From Paenibacillus tyrphae (GTDB lineage Bacteria > Bacillota > Bacilli > Paenibacillales > NBRC-103111), in contig NZ_BSDJ01000029.1 in NCBI RefSeq assembly GCF_027925525.1, positions 1 to 64,000 on the forward strand: 64,000 bases of DNA, given 5' to 3'. Below, piece after piece: positions 35,355 through 42,274 of the stretch (position 1 is the first letter of the stretch; each line of letters opens with the position of its first letter). The notes below the pieces were generated by a model, which made no database searches, was not told the origin of the DNA, and worked only from the letters and a program-made list of their open reading frames with translations. A program made the translations under genes and the position numbers.

Positions 35355-35885
35355 CTAGCCTCCCAATCGAATCCAAAACCTCTTGACGATACCGCCGTCG
35401 TCTTCTGTAAATTCCGATTCAAACCTGCCGCCATGCTTCAAAATCGTCTTCTCCGAGCCGAGGTTGTCCTTGTCACAGACCAGCAGCACCTGGTCCAATC
35501 CCATCGCTTTCGTGATTTGCAGCGCTTGGGCCAGCAAAGCGCCCGCATAGCCCTTGCGCCTATAGCCGGGGCGTATGCCATAGCCGATATGACCGCCGCT
35601 GTTCAGAAGCTTTTCGTTTAAGCGATGACGAATGTTAACCGCACCTACGATAAGGTTCTCTTCATAAAGCAGCCAATAGGTCGAATGAGGCACCCAATGA
35701 GGATTGCTTAATTTCTCCTCGCTGTCTTCGGCATACAGGAACTCCAGCATCACTTCGAAATCGTCGGGAGCTTGACCGACAACCCAGGGGACCATCGGTT
35801 CCCCACTGCTTATCCAGTCCGCATAGAACAACATGTACGGCTCACGGTATTCCATAGAAGGTCTGACTAACCGGACCTTGTTCAT
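35355..35885 (-). CDS. GNAT family acetyltransferase
   Basis: 176 residues from ATG 35885, which has GGGAGGG six bases upstream. Acetyl-CoA site IGYGIRPGYRRKGYAGALLAQAL (the Q/RxxGxA core), closing strand LLVCDKDNLGSEKTILKHGGRFE. The N-terminal MNKVRLVRPSMEYREPYMLFYADW is typical of the branch acting on small or peptide amines. The open frame continues upstream for 77 codons, but that part is the relic of another gene (next entry). Confidence 0.88.
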   Translation of the reverse strand: MNKVRLVRPSMEYREPYMLFYADWISSGEPMVPWVVGQAPDDFEVMLEFLYAEDSEEKLSNPHWVPHSTYWLLYEENLIVGAVNIRHRLNEKLLNSGGHIGYGIRPGYRRKGYAGALLAQALQITKAMGLDQVLLVCDKDNLGSEKTILKHGGRFESEFTEDDGGIVKRFWIRLGG

Positions 35886-36014
35886 CCGAATCCCTCCCGC
35901 CTTCTGCGGCGAACTCTCCCACCTATCATTCACAATTTGGTCTATTATAGCTTCTCTCCCTCCTATTGGCAATGCAAAGTCAGCAAAGTAGCCGTCACTT
36001 GGCTCAGGCAAATT

Positions 36015-36083
36015 CCAAGCCTTAAAAACAAGCTCTCGCGGTGCATCGAATATGCGCGTGGTTGCCAGTTCAAGCTCGTCTGC
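36015..36083 (-). pseudogene. AHSA1/SRPBCC-family N-terminal fragment
   Basis: In frame with and upstream of the GNAT gene, about 23 codons read ELATTRIFDAPRELVFKAW, the canonical first strand and helix of an AHSA1/SRPBCC domain (RxFDAPxELVFxAW). The following residues (NLPEPSDGYFADF) no longer match, so the domain was cut off by a deletion or recombination. No ribosome site is evident. Confidence 0.6.
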
Positions 36084-36232
36084 ATTCGTTACGTTGCTGC
36101 TTGCCAGAAATAGCACCTTGTAGTCATTTTATGTCCAGGGCTCTGCTTGTATAATGTACCAATAAGCGCAGCTTGGCGAAGGCAGATCAGTTAAAGGCCA
36201 AACTTGAAAACCAAAACCGAGGAGGAGATCGT

Positions 36233-36847
36233 ATGAAATCTTGGAATGTCGGTATTTTGTTGTTTGATCAGGTGGAAATTCTTGATTTTACCGGCCCGTA
36301 CGAAGTGTTCGGCCTTGCTGTGCACGACCGCTATAAACCGACCGAACGCTCACTGTTCAACGTCACCACGATATCGGAATCCGGGAGTCTGATTGTAGCA
36401 GAGAATAACTTGAAAGTGACTCCTGATTACAGTCTGGCCACCGCCCCTGCCTACGATCTGCTCGTGATCCCCGGGGGGCCGGGAGTGAGGAAGGCTCTCT
36501 TGAATGAAGCTCTTGTCAACTGGGTTCGCGCCCGTTCGGGCGATACGCCATGGATTACTTCCGTATGTACGGGGGCGCTGCTGCTGGCTCAAACGGGTCT
36601 TCTGGACGGGAAAAAGGCGACGACTCATATTGATAGCATCGATTGGATGCGTACACAATATCCGGCGATTGATGTCATCGATGACGTCAAATACGTGGAC
36701 GAAGACCGGATCGTCACTTCGGCAGGCGTTGCCAACGGCATGCACATGTCGCTGCATATGGTTGACCGCCTAGCGGGAAGGGAAGTCGCACAGGATGTCT
36801 CCCGCATCATGCAATTCGAGACGGACTTTGACGAATACGCGTGCTGA
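36233..36847 (+). CDS. DJ-1/PfpI family protein
   Basis: 204 residues from ATG 36233 (GAGGAGG seven bases upstream). WNVGILLFDQVEILDFTGPYEVFGLA opens the DJ-1/PfpI fold; VIPGGPGVRKAL and the nucleophile elbow SVCTGALLLAQTGLLDGKKATTH place the Cys. The acid in the first strand is Glu in FGLAV context. This GATase1-like branch includes isonitrile hydratase and AraC-linked sensors; no AraC domain is attached here. Monocistronic, the last gene before the ssrA-bounded island. Confidence 0.87.
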   Translation: MKSWNVGILLFDQVEILDFTGPYEVFGLAVHDRYKPTERSLFNVTTISESGSLIVAENNLKVTPDYSLATAPAYDLLVIPGGPGVRKALLNEALVNWVRARSGDTPWITSVCTGALLLAQTGLLDGKKATTHIDSIDWMRTQYPAIDVIDDVKYVDEDRIVTSAGVANGMHMSLHMVDRLAGREVAQDVSRIMQFETDFDEYAC

Positions 36848-36869
36848 AGAAGAACACATAATATTGAAT

Positions 36870-36912
36870 CGTCCCCCACTAGCCTGTACTAGCGGGGGAC
36901 GGTATTTTTTTT
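36870..36912 (+). terminator. Terminator after DJ-1/PfpI gene
   Basis: CGTCCCCCA / TGGGGGACG-type stem with inner CTAG/CTAG and eight T residues. It marks the last chromosomal gene before the island. Confidence 0.88.
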
Positions 36913-36967
36913 AAGCCAGTCTTCGATACCCTGCTGCAACGCGCCGCAGTGATTCAAAGTACGAATG

Positions 36968-37112
36968 TAATGGCGAATCGCTATTACCTCAATGATAAAC
37001 ACGCGCTTCTAAGAATATAGTCGCTTTTTGATGTTACCCGAATGTCACTAAAACGTCACCCGGGTAGAAATAGCCTGAGTGAGCGTTGTCTTCTTAAGTT
37101 AGCTGCAGTGAC
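36968..37112 (-). pseudogene. Decayed ssrA (tmRNA) 3' fragment, copy 1
   Basis: Read beside the intact ssrA (plus-strand text), this stretch aligns in order: GATAA, CTTCTA, TAGTC, TTTTTGATGTTACCCGAATG against TTTTGATGTCACCCGAGCG, then AGCCTGA, TTGTCTTCTTAAGTTAGCTG against TTGTCTTCTTCAGCTAGCCG. The T-arm end is badly eroded. It covers roughly the last 170 bases of tmRNA in the same orientation as the intact gene. The likely origin is a 3' end displaced by integration of a mobile element. It accounts for much of the 36848-37279 gap. Confidence 0.72.
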
Positions 37113-37279
37113 AGTTCAAAGGTATAGATGAAGGTAATGTCTCAATAATTACTGCAGGCGTAATCAGGAAATTTGAAAATAATTCTTCTAGAAAGTAATG
37201 GTTAAATCTAAATTAGTCTATCATTGGAACCGATAATGTATATTGTTAAAATACTTATTTTTATAAAGGACGATTAGAT

Positions 37280-38377
37280 ATGAATAACCTTAGCTCAGTC
37301 GTAACAAAACTAACTGGGAAGAGCGTTTTCAACACTGAGTACTACTCGGCCAATTCGTTTTTCAACATATATATAAAGTATTTCAATTCTATCGTAAATG
37401 GATTTAACTCTAATCCAACATCATTAAATAAGCATATCAAAAGGAATTTTAATTTCGGTTATTTTGAGGATCTCTCATTTGGCGGAAAAGCATTTATCAA
37501 TGAAGAGACGGATTTTGTTTATTTAAACTGTGGAACAATTGTATATATCCATGATCTTTTTTTAAAACTTCTTGCTAACCCTACGGTTTTCCCAGAAATA
37601 GGAACCCCAAGTATTAACGACTACATAATACATAAAGAACCTGAAATTAATAACGGAGAAAATCAAATAATTTTTCACAATGGGCCAAGCGATTCCCTCA
37701 GACAAGACCTAGCCCTTTTCTTATCACATCTGGCGTTAACTTATGTCACTTTACACGAACTAGGTCATCATTATAACGGCCATATGTTATACTTGAATAC
37801 TGTGTTAAATGAAAACAGCTTAGATATGGATAACAATAGTTCTACTCTCAATCCATTGGATTACCAGACTTTGGAAATGGATGCAGATGCCTTTGCTGCA
37901 ACAACTTCTATTAATTTTATCTTTTTTAATTTGCCAGAATATCAAAAAAATCTTTTTCCACCAAGCCTAATCCAAATCATAAAAGAATCAGATATCTTGA
38001 AGTACTGGATATTCTCCATCCACTCTCTTTTCTGCTTCTTAAATAAAAACAACTTTAATGCAGAAAATTTCGCAGATAAAAAATACCTACCTCTAAGAAT
38101 CCGCCAATTTCTAAATTTTGATATAGCTTATACAACACTAGCTTCCATAATCGGCGATAATTTACCCAGAAAAGATTATGAGTTTTTACTGCAAAATACA
38201 GTAGTCTACACTGAAGAAAAATTTAACCAAACGTTTGAAAAAAATATGGACGAACTTGATTTACTAAGTAGTACATCTACTACAGTCTTAAATCATGTCA
38301 CAAAAATTAATGACCATTGGAAAAATAGTATAAAGCCGAAACTTGAAAAATTCTCCAGAGCAACTCTTGCAGAATAA
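37280..38377 (+). CDS. HExxH metalloprotease-like protein
   Basis: 365 residues. The zinc site HELGHHYNGH (about 167-176) and a downstream EMDADAFA (about 206) give the two His and the Glu/Asp ligands of a gluzincin. The rest has no family I recognise. There is no signal peptide and no membrane span, so it is probably cytoplasmic. Codon use and base composition are far more AT-rich than the flanking genes. It lies in a segment bounded by ssrA fragments and next to an AIPR defence gene. A peptidase that attacks a host or phage protein on infection is one possibility. Ribosome site AAAGGA before ATG. Confidence 0.7.
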   Translation: MNNLSSVVTKLTGKSVFNTEYYSANSFFNIYIKYFNSIVNGFNSNPTSLNKHIKRNFNFGYFEDLSFGGKAFINEETDFVYLNCGTIVYIHDLFLKLLANPTVFPEIGTPSINDYIIHKEPEINNGENQIIFHNGPSDSLRQDLALFLSHLALTYVTLHELGHHYNGHMLYLNTVLNENSLDMDNNSSTLNPLDYQTLEMDADAFAATTSINFIFFNLPEYQKNLFPPSLIQIIKESDILKYWIFSIHSLFCFLNKNNFNAENFADKKYLPLRIRQFLNFDIAYTTLASIIGDNLPRKDYEFLLQNTVVYTEEKFNQTFEKNMDELDLLSSTSTTVLNHVTKINDHWKNSIKPKLEKFSRATLAE

Positions 38378-38428
38378 TTTATATTAAAAAAGTTAAGATT
38401 TCCTGCTAAATTATCGTTAAAGGACCCC

Positions 38429-38457
38429 AGCACCGACCTAGTCTGGTCGGTGCTTTT
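38429..38457 (+). terminator. Terminator after metalloprotease gene
   Basis: AGCACCGACC / GGTCGGTGCT stem with a TAGTCT loop and TTTT tail. The stem nearly equals that of the ssrA terminator at 55.9 kb. Confidence 0.85.
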
Positions 38458-38527
38458 AATGAAGACAACCGTGGTTCTGTACAATTAGTCGCGTTATGCT
38501 GAGGTTTTTGAAGAAGTTGCTTACCAT

Positions 38528-39202
38528 TCACACGACTTTAGAATCCCTTGAAATCGTTAACACATAACTCTTTACACCTTCTACAAGATTACAATCTTCG
38601 GCCTTTAATTTACCTAGTTTCATTTGTTTTACAAGTGCTTTGGCACTATCCCAATATATCTGTACTACATCAGCATTCGTTATTTGGTACGCATCAATCC
38701 ATAGAATAGGTTTTTCTTCATCATTATACACGTATAATAAAGCCGGTATATACATACCTCCTAACCTTACCTTTATGGTGAATCCTCGACTTTTTCTCCT
38801 GAGAACTTCTACAATCTTTAGTACGTTGTAGTTAAAGTATGAAACGCGAGTTCTATCCTCCGATAGCGTAAAACAATCACCAAAATAATCACATGATAAT
38901 TCTATCGCATGAATCATTTCATTATTTTCAGTCGGATTCTTACAATGCCTAAATAAATATTTTTCATGACACCTACGACATCTTAATACGTCATTACATA
39001 CCGCCTCAATAACATTTATACTTTCGCTGATCACATAATCTCTTAACTCATTATCCTTATTATCATTTGAGGCATTTCGAATAACCTCCATCTGGGTTTT
39101 AAAAACGCTAAAAAGTCGCCCTTCCTTGATCATTCTTTTTATCATGTCCGTATAATCAGCAGTTATTGAATCATAATCTTTCTTTCTTGTCGCAATTTCC
39201 AT
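38528..39202 (-). CDS. Uncharacterised island protein with Cys/His cluster
   Basis: About 224 residues from ATG 39202 (GGAG eight bases upstream). I do not recognise it. The N-terminal third is helical and charged; CRRCHEKYLFRHC (about residues 71-83) could bind zinc; the C-terminal half (LGGMYIPALLYVYNDEEKPILWIDAYQI) is alpha/beta. AT-rich like its neighbours and on the strand of the AIPR gene upstream, separated from it by a terminator, so it has its own promoter. Confidence 0.62.
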   Translation of the reverse strand: MEIATRKKDYDSITADYTDMIKRMIKEGRLFSVFKTQMEVIRNASNDNKDNELRDYVISESINVIEAVCNDVLRCRRCHEKYLFRHCKNPTENNEMIHAIELSCDYFGDCFTLSEDRTRVSYFNYNVLKIVEVLRRKSRGFTIKVRLGGMYIPALLYVYNDEEKPILWIDAYQITNADVVQIYWDSAKALVKQMKLGKLKAEDCNLVEGVKSYVLTISRDSKVV

Positions 39203-39270
39203 GTACATCACTCCAACTCTATTAGTTATATAAACAATATTTACACAATTAAAAATTCGCATACATTAAA

Positions 39271-39314
39271 AAATAAAAAACCGCCAGAAGCTCTAAAAAG
39301 AGACAGCTAACGGT
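39271..39314 (-). terminator. Terminator downstream of the AIPR gene
   Basis: On the minus strand ACCGTTAGCTGTCTC ... GAGCTTCTGGCGGT forms a bulged stem followed by TTTTTTATTTTT. Confidence 0.7.
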
Positions 39315-39492
39315 ATTTGTAATAATAATATGATAGGATTATCCCTTGTTCACATTTTGCAATTGTGATTTCAATTAATCACAAAAAAAAATTATCGGCA
39401 ATATTTATTATGAGTAAACTCTCTGAATCTTATTCTAAGTATATAGTTGAACTAAAGTTTTCGTCGGTTCATCTCGACTATCTAATACACAG

Positions 39493-41190
39493 TCAAAATA
39501 ACTTATCCTGATTAATTAGTTCTTCTACTAGGTCTCTTGATTTAGAGATCTTATCCAATGTTCCAATGTTATATTTTCTATAATTATCTATCAACTTAAC
39601 TAATTTTTCAAACACATCCAAAAGAGCTTCATTAGTTAATATTGTTCCTCTTAAAGTGGCTACTTCAGCTACCGTGTAATTTTGCTTTTTCAACAATTCA
39701 AATACAACCATCATACCTAAGTGAAATCTAAACTGTACATAATCCTGAAGAGATTCCGACACATCCTTAAGGAAGATTTCAATTCTCTTCATTATTTCAG
39801 CGCATGTAAGATACAAATTCAGGCCGTATTCTTCATTAAAAACTCTTTTATAATCATGATTATGTTTAATTAGTGAGGAAGGTCGAGCCCTTGCATTGTC
39901 GGGCTCCTTCAATAAAATAGACATAACACTTTGAGCCATGTAAGGAATACTCACGATTCTATCCGATGGTTTCCCTAAATTCTTATAATAATTTTTTCTT
40001 CGATCATAAAACCATCCATATTGGACTAAATATTCTTCGATATCTCTCTGAATACGATCTGTTGCCCTTAATGAAGCAGTTGGAATTGCCGTTTGATTAT
40101 TTGTCGCTTTAATGATTCTATCTCGCGCTTCAGGGTCTTTAGTTACAATAATTCGAACCAGAATTCCTCTCCCTTCCTCCCTCCACTTGCTTTTGTTTTC
40201 AGCCAAATAATTATAGATTGTAGTTGTTGTCTGAAGTCCATTAACTATTTGAATGTCGTCAAGTGTTATTGTCTTCCCTGCAATACTTGCATGAGATGCT
40301 AATATCGTTACACCATTATTTAAATACCAGAAGTCTAGATCATCATTTACTTCCAGTGTTTTTCTAATATCTTTATTTACTTCAACTTCACCTTGGTAAT
40401 CACGTACGTTCGATTCGAAGACATATCTTCTTAAGTTACCATGCTCGTCCGAAACGAAATCACAATAGTCAGTGATTTTTGATAAAATAATATAATTATC
40501 TTCTCCTCTCGAAATATAGTTTTCCAAAAAGCGAAGTTGTAATGTATACGTTTTTTCTGTTCTAGCAGCATCTAACAATTGTCTAGCACCTATGAACTCT
40601 ACACTACAATCTGAACCAGCAAACCTAGAGGTTACAATATCTATTAAATTACTTGATTTTGCTACAACTTTCTGATGGACATCCTGATTATTTCCTTTAC
40701 TTGCATAAAAAAACTTAACAGTCAATTGGGGGTGCTTCACTGCTAAATTAACATAAATCGATTTAAACTGTTGAATCTTTTTTACAAGCAATGAATTATA
40801 ACGATTTTTTATGTCATCTGCACTTTTAGATAAATCAAAAATTTCAAAGGCAGTCGAAATAATCTTATCCATAGCAATCTCGCTAAAAGAGGCGGATTGT
40901 TTTGATTGGATAAGACAAAGATACATTCTAGGGTTTTTCTTTATTTCGTCAACGTTAAAATCTTCATCAACGAGTTCATCATTTATGAATAGAAAAAAAC
41001 CATCAATACCACCATCATCACCTGAACCCATTTTTCCACTTTCTAACTCTTCGTAGGATAAATCATAATTTTTTAAAACTTGTTCAAATGTAAATATTTC
41101 AAAGAAATCATCTTCTTTAATAGTTTTAGCAATTTCATCTCTACGTTGTTCTAATATTGCATTAAGTACAATGACATCATTACCAGACAT
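39493..41190 (-). CDS. AIPR-family (abortive infection phage resistance) protein
   Basis: 565 residues. The core signatures FWYLNNGVTILA, IQIVNGLQTTTTIYNYL and RIIVTKDPEARDRIIKATNNQTAI match the AIPR domain (about 230-520). The N-terminal part has GDDGGIDGFFLFIND (about 55-70) and, after a strand, LIQSKQS (about 100), the spacing of a PD-(D/E)xK nuclease of the Mrr/restriction type. That layout, nuclease plus AIPR, suggests a DNA-cutting abortive infection effector. AT-rich, in the ssrA-bounded segment with the metalloprotease gene. Confidence 0.87.
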   Translation of the reverse strand: MSGNDVIVLNAILEQRRDEIAKTIKEDDFFEIFTFEQVLKNYDLSYEELESGKMGSGDDGGIDGFFLFINDELVDEDFNVDEIKKNPRMYLCLIQSKQSASFSEIAMDKIISTAFEIFDLSKSADDIKNRYNSLLVKKIQQFKSIYVNLAVKHPQLTVKFFYASKGNNQDVHQKVVAKSSNLIDIVTSRFAGSDCSVEFIGARQLLDAARTEKTYTLQLRFLENYISRGEDNYIILSKITDYCDFVSDEHGNLRRYVFESNVRDYQGEVEVNKDIRKTLEVNDDLDFWYLNNGVTILASHASIAGKTITLDDIQIVNGLQTTTTIYNYLAENKSKWREEGRGILVRIIVTKDPEARDRIIKATNNQTAIPTASLRATDRIQRDIEEYLVQYGWFYDRRKNYYKNLGKPSDRIVSIPYMAQSVMSILLKEPDNARARPSSLIKHNHDYKRVFNEEYGLNLYLTCAEIMKRIEIFLKDVSESLQDYVQFRFHLGMMVVFELLKKQNYTVAEVATLRGTILTNEALLDVFEKLVKLIDNYRKYNIGTLDKISKSRDLVEELINQDKLF

Positions 41191-41361
41191 ATATTCATCC
41201 CCTAAGAGGGTTTGCCGAATGTTACCATAGGCATTCCCTTAAATTTTTGTATCCATTAATACAAAAAGTGCTCGCCTTCATGTGCACAAAATTGAACTAT
41301 TTTTTACAATATTAAGATAATAAATATAGTAGTCCTTTACAAGTGTTTCTTAAACAAAGCC

Positions 41362-41422
41362 TATGTAAAAAGGAGCTTGCCACCATATTTCATTTGCAAA
41401 GCTCCTTTTTGGTTTTTACATA
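41362..41422. repeat. Palindrome abutting the second ssrA fragment
   Basis: AAAAAGGAGCTTGC (41367-41380) pairs with GCAAAGCTCCTTTTT (41396-41410) with one bulge, and TATGTAAAAA (41362-41371) can pair with TTTTTACATA (41413-41422). It directly joins the ssrA-like fragment exactly as the ssrA terminator joins intact ssrA, so it is probably the old terminator of that copy. Confidence 0.65.
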
Positions 41423-41515
41423 TGGAGGGTTAGGGTAGCCGCCTCCCTCCGAAGATATCTTCACACAGCCTTCTACGAGTGTAACCACGGTTTTGATATC
41501 GCCTGAGCGTCTCCC
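41421..41515 (-). pseudogene. Decayed ssrA (tmRNA) 3' fragment, copy 2
   Basis: Compared with intact ssrA (plus-strand text from 55926), the match runs: TATGGAG, then TCCGAAGATA, CACACAG, CTTCTACGAGTGTA against CTTCTACGGGTGTA, CCACGGTTTTGATATCGCC against TCACAGTTTTGATGTCACC, and GAGCGTC. That is the last ~95 bases of tmRNA, same orientation, 14.5 kb from the intact gene. It includes the 3' acceptor strand but its T-arm is damaged, so it is not functional. It fills much of the 41191-41614 gap with the palindrome beside it. Confidence 0.82.
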
Positions 41516-41614
41516 TCACTTTTAAGCTCAGCTCCTAAAATCGTTAACGTCCACGCAACATGCGCTTGACTGCAATATGATAGTTTATGATCAAAAGTTG
41601 GAGTTGGTGATATC

Positions 41615-42262
41615 TTGATGATCTATACAGCTCTCGGAGATTCCATTACATTTGGCGAAAATGCCTCCTCTCTGGCAAAGGCATACCCTCAATTGACCGT
41701 GTCCGCTTTAAATTCGGATTCGCGCAAGGTTCGCGGGTTTGTTCTGGCGCGGTCCGGTTGGAGCAGCGACGATCTATTGGATGCCGTGATATGGCGGGGG
41801 GCCTCCGCGATCGCCCTTTCCTCGGTCGTTTCGGTCTGGATTGGCGGAGTGGATTTAGCCAACGCGGCGCTGGCTTCCTTTACAACCAAGCAGCCGCTTG
41901 CTGTAAAACACCTTGTGGCCGGGTATCGGCGTAATGTCAGTACCATTCTGACCCGAATCAAAAAAGGAAGCCGGGCCCGGATCGTTTGCTGCACGCAATA
42001 CAATCCGTTTCCGAACACCCCTCTTGCGGTTAAGGCGATAGATCAATTGAATCGGATGATCAGCGAGCTTGCCCATAGCTGCAACGCCACTGTCGCTCCC
42101 ACTCATACGTGGTTTGAAGGCAAGCAGGCAGAGCTTGTGCATGGTTATCGGAATGGAAAGCTGGAAGACGCGTTAAGCGGATCGTTGCCCATCCATCCGA
42201 ACGATCGGGGGCACAGGGTCATTGCCGCGGGACTGGCCCCGTATCTGATCCCTCACAAGTAA
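41615..42262 (+). CDS. SGNH/GDSL hydrolase
   Basis: 215 residues. Block I YTALGDSITFGENA (nucleophile Ser), and block V PIHPNDRGHRVIA with the catalytic Asp-x-x-His. Block III, normally GxND, reads WIGGVDLAN, so the oxyanion Asn is displaced or replaced. It should hydrolyse a small ester, perhaps lipid or acyl-carbohydrate. No signal peptide. GGTGAT six bases upstream of the ATG. Convergent with the isoprenoid synthase gene, 12 bases apart. Confidence 0.85.
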   Translation: MMIYTALGDSITFGENASSLAKAYPQLTVSALNSDSRKVRGFVLARSGWSSDDLLDAVIWRGASAIALSSVVSVWIGGVDLANAALASFTTKQPLAVKHLVAGYRRNVSTILTRIKKGSRARIVCCTQYNPFPNTPLAVKAIDQLNRMISELAHSCNATVAPTHTWFEGKQAELVHGYRNGKLEDALSGSLPIHPNDRGHRVIAAGLAPYLIPHK

Positions 42263-42274
42263 TCTTTGCTCATC

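Noticed and set aside
37280-41190. CRISPR or restriction-modification system in the AT-rich segment
   Set aside because: No regularly spaced repeats and no methyltransferase or Cas motifs are present.
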